Assembly: GCA_029261305.1 (NCBI GenBank)
Contig: JAJDBO010000015.1
Span: forward strand, 1-16,660
Direction of reading: 5' to 3'
Source of the DNA: Nitrospirales bacterium
GTDB taxonomy: Bacteria > Nitrospirota > Nitrospiria > Nitrospirales > UBA8639
Length of the DNA stretch: 16,660 bases
Under the pieces are notes generated by a model, which did no database searches, was not told the origin of the DNA, and was given only the letters and a program-made list of their open reading frames with translations. Every line of letters starts with the position of its first letter. The stretch's first letter is position 1. Shown here one piece after another: positions 14,819 through 16,660 of the stretch. The translations under genes were made by a program, and so were the position numbers.

Positions 14819-15397
14819 ATGTATAAAGCACAACTCGCAGCATTATTCTGGAAGTACGAAGCATTTAAATGGGACCCCGATGACGGATTCCTCCTAGCTT
14901 CTGGAAAAAAGAGCCCTTTCTACGTAGACTGCCGCGCGCTCTTAGCTCACCCCGATGCCCGATGGCTTGTGGCCAACCTCGCCTGCGCCTCCATTCAGAG
15001 CCTAACCTTTGAAGCCATTGGTGGCTTGGAGATTGGCGCGATTCCCCTGGCCACAGCTATATCCGATTATGCCTTCGCGACTCAACCTTCGAGGACCTAC
15101 CGGACCTTCGTGGTACGAAAACAGGCGAAAGACCATGGGTTAGGAAAGCGGATTGAAGGCGCTGCTAAGGCTAACGATCGGGTATTAGTGGTCGATGATG
15201 TCTTGACGAGTGGCGGATCTATCTTGCAAGCCCTCCACGCGGTCGAAGAGGCAAAGCTTCATGCCTCCCATGCGATGGTGATCGTGGATCGACAAGAACA
15301 AGATGGCAAACACAAAGTCGAAGCGGAGGGGGTTTCACTCATTAGTCTCTTAACCATGGAAGATTTAAAAGCCGCGAAGCCCGCATCGACGTCCTAG
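14819..15397 (+). CDS. pyrE: Orotate phosphoribosyltransferase
   Basis: A 192-aa cytosolic enzyme of de novo pyrimidine synthesis, joining orotate and PRPP to give orotidine 5'-phosphate. Diagnostic motifs are FLLASGKKSPFYVDCR (24-39, orotate side), the flexible catalytic loop VRKQAKDHG (99-107, with Arg100, Lys101, Lys104 and His106), and the PRPP-binding loop VLVVDDVLTSGGS (122-134). The length fits the short bacterial PyrE form. AGG lies 5 bases before the ATG. It is not linked to other pyrimidine genes here. It converges with a small lipoprotein gene, the stops being 7 bases apart. Confidence 0.96.
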   Translation: MYKAQLAALFWKYEAFKWDPDDGFLLASGKKSPFYVDCRALLAHPDARWLVANLACASIQSLTFEAIGGLEIGAIPLATAISDYAFATQPSRTYRTFVVRKQAKDHGLGKRIEGAAKANDRVLVVDDVLTSGGSILQALHAVEEAKLHASHAMVIVDRQEQDGKHKVEAEGVSLISLLTMEDLKAAKPASTS

Positions 15398-15404
15398 CCT
15401 ACCG

Positions 15405-15773
15405 TTAAGGCCCAGAGTCCACACACCGAAATCGAATACCCCACCAATTTTCGATAATAATATCTGAACCTGAACCCACGACGCCTTCAACCACGCGTTG
15501 GCGGCCTTTGGTTGCACCTTCCTTTACAACATCAAAAGGCCCACGGCAGAATTTTCGAATTTCTTGGAAGGCCTCTCCTCGCCGAGGCGTGAACATATGC
15601 CCATCGGTCCCCTTGTAGATATAGGTCATGACCCCACGCCGCTCTCCCTCAGGCACCATCTGCAGACCACCTCCGCATCCAGGTAAAAGTACTAATCCAC
15701 AGACAAGCCAGACTCTTGACCAGTGGTAAAGACAGGGCATACGATATTGTATCAGGAGCTTCGGTTTAGACAT
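15405..15773 (-). CDS. Small lipoprotein of unknown function
   Basis: A 122-aa predicted lipoprotein. The hydrophobic stretch (about 19-31) leads to LLPGC with Cys33 as the likely lipidation site, followed by GGG as a flexible linker. The mature part is mostly basic with Gly- and Arg-rich patches (MFTPRRGEAFQEIRKFC) and ends in an aromatic IIIENWWGIRFRC strand; Cys76 and Cys118 could form a disulfide. No family is recognised. The start is uncertain: ATG at 15773 has a weak ribosome binding site, and ATG at 15740 would give a more typical lipoprotein signal. It is divergent from the exported rhodanese, 53 bases away. Confidence 0.65.
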   Translation of the reverse strand: MSKPKLLIQYRMPCLYHWSRVWLVCGLVLLPGCGGGLQMVPEGERRGVMTYIYKGTDGHMFTPRRGEAFQEIRKFCRGPFDVVKEGATKGRQRVVEGVVGSGSDIIIENWWGIRFRCVDSGP

Positions 15774-15826
15774 GAAAGTTTCTCTGAAAAATGGGGTTCC
15801 CCCGTTTATACCTAAAGGAGGCCGTC

Positions 15827-16261
15827 ATGACCAAGTGGAAACCATATCTCGCGCTATTTTTTATATCGACGACATTGATGATCGCGACCAATCCTGTGGC
15901 TTTCGCTGCAGAAGAATTTTTTGTGCTTTCCGTCCATGAACTGAATGGCGGATTAAACAAAGCCCCAAATCTCGCTCAAAAAGGTTTTACCTTGATTGAT
16001 GTCCGAGCCCCCGTGGAACATAGCGACGGATTCATTCCCGGCACCGACAAGAACATTGATTTTCGGGAAATTGGCGCTCGACATCAAGAAATTGGCGCCA
16101 AATTTGAAGATCATATTGTCGTCTACTGTCAATCTGGACACCGAAGCAGTATTGCCGCGGAAACATTGACAGGCCTGGGCTACAAACATGTCTACAATGT
16201 GGCGGGAAGCATGAACGCCTGGACCGAGGCTGGATATCCTGTTCAAACCGTGAACCGATAA
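15827..16261 (+). CDS. Exported rhodanese-like sulfurtransferase
   Basis: A 144-aa protein with a Sec signal peptide (basic KWK, hydrophobic core about 8-22, cleavage likely after AFA near residue 27), so it should act in the periplasm. The remainder is one rhodanese domain: LIDVRAPVEH (57-66) and the active-site loop YCQSGHRS with Cys101. The six-residue loop CQSGHR fits the single-domain sulfurtransferase class, in which the cysteine carries a persulfide. Donor and acceptor are unknown. The frame is open for 12 codons further upstream, but AAAGGAGG 6 bases before ATG 15827, plus the signal peptide, fix this start. Confidence 0.92.
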   Translation: MTKWKPYLALFFISTTLMIATNPVAFAAEEFFVLSVHELNGGLNKAPNLAQKGFTLIDVRAPVEHSDGFIPGTDKNIDFREIGARHQEIGAKFEDHIVVYCQSGHRSSIAAETLTGLGYKHVYNVAGSMNAWTEAGYPVQTVNR

Positions 16262-16326
16262 TCCCCCCTTACCATTCTTCACAGCCCATTCAAGCAATTT
16301 CGATAACTTAAAATCGCGGCAGGTCC

Positions 16327-16660
16327 TCAATCAATTCTGGGAGCTGCCATTCCCTCTTCCGCGATCTCTGAAAAAATTACATCAAATTGTTCGTGGATTT
16401 CTCGAAAGGCCTCCAACATCTGTGGATCGAAATGGGTTGGCCGCGTGCGGTCATCCCCATTGAGCATGATATCGCAGACTTTCGCATGGCTGAACGCGGG
16501 TTTATATGGCCTCAGACTCCGCAAGGCGTCATAGGTATCAACCAACATGACGACGCGCCCACCAAGAGGAATACCTTCCCCCTTCAAACCTTGCGGATAA
16601 CCCGTCCCATCCCAACGCTCATGATGCGTGAGCGCAATTTCTCTTGCGGTCTCCAACAAC
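16327..16660 (-). CDS. HD-GYP domain protein, C-terminal part (runs off the window)
   Basis: The last 110 residues of a protein whose start lies beyond the right edge. HHERWDGTGYPQGLKG is the HD-GYP signature (HHExxDGxGYP), followed by IPLGGRVVMLVDTYDAL and RPYKPA, typical of the family's C-terminal half. HD-GYP enzymes hydrolyse cyclic-di-GMP to GMP at a metal centre. The upstream HD metal ligands are outside this window, so activity cannot be checked. Many relatives carry an N-terminal receiver or sensor domain. The gene ends 65 bases from the rhodanese stop, convergent. Confidence 0.9.
   Translation of the reverse strand, partial: LLETAREIALTHHERWDGTGYPQGLKGEGIPLGGRVVMLVDTYDALRSLRPYKPAFSHAKVCDIMLNGDDRTRPTHFDPQMLEAFREIHEQFDVIFSEIAEEGMAAPRID

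Noticed and set aside
1..16660. CRISPR arrays, insertion sequences or rRNA genes
   Set aside because: No regularly spaced repeats, transposase-like proteins or rRNA segments were seen.

Overview
The window shows a Gram-negative bacterium with about 50% GC. Lipoboxes, Sec signal peptides, good Shine-Dalgarno sites and many short monocistronic units in alternating directions fit the phylum Nitrospirota, perhaps a marine Nitrospira-like lineage. That placement rests on overall protein character and GC, not on a marker gene, and is tentative.

Left part (1-6300): a tRNA-Leu(CAG) with its own sigma70 promoter. Next, on the minus strand, comes a large P-loop ATPase of the DUF2791 (BrxC/BrxD-like) family (374-3073). 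A plus-strand block follows: an exported protein of unknown function, an orphan STAS-domain protein and an NAD-dependent aldehyde dehydrogenase.

Central part (6300-12340, all minus strand). Read in transcription order it holds: (i) a 267-aa coiled-coil protein of unknown function ending at a U-rich terminator; (ii) a cyclic-di-GMP-I (GEMM) riboswitch followed by a possible terminator hairpin; (iii) a second DUF2791-type ATPase, paralogous to the first; (iv) a membrane histidine kinase 9 bp downstream; (v) a single-domain response regulator overlapping the kinase by 4 bp; and (vi) a small zinc-ribbon protein behind a structured leader. In both ATPases an N-terminal module with degenerate nucleotide-binding motifs is fused to a C-terminal module with intact Walker A and B motifs. 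No BREX methyltransferase, PglZ-like protein or BrxL is present. The combination of c-di-GMP riboswitch, twin-module ATPase, kinase and response regulator is the most unusual thing here and may be an undescribed signal-controlled ATPase system.

Right part (12340-16660): an SDR oxidoreductase with a glycine-zipper lipoprotein, a conserved-looking protein of unknown function with an internal repeat, divergently transcribed pyrE with a perfect palindrome in the shared promoter region, a small lipoprotein, an exported rhodanese, and the C-terminal end of an HD-GYP protein running off the window. HD-GYP proteins usually degrade c-di-GMP, so both a sensor (riboswitch) and a likely hydrolase of this messenger are encoded within about 5 kb.
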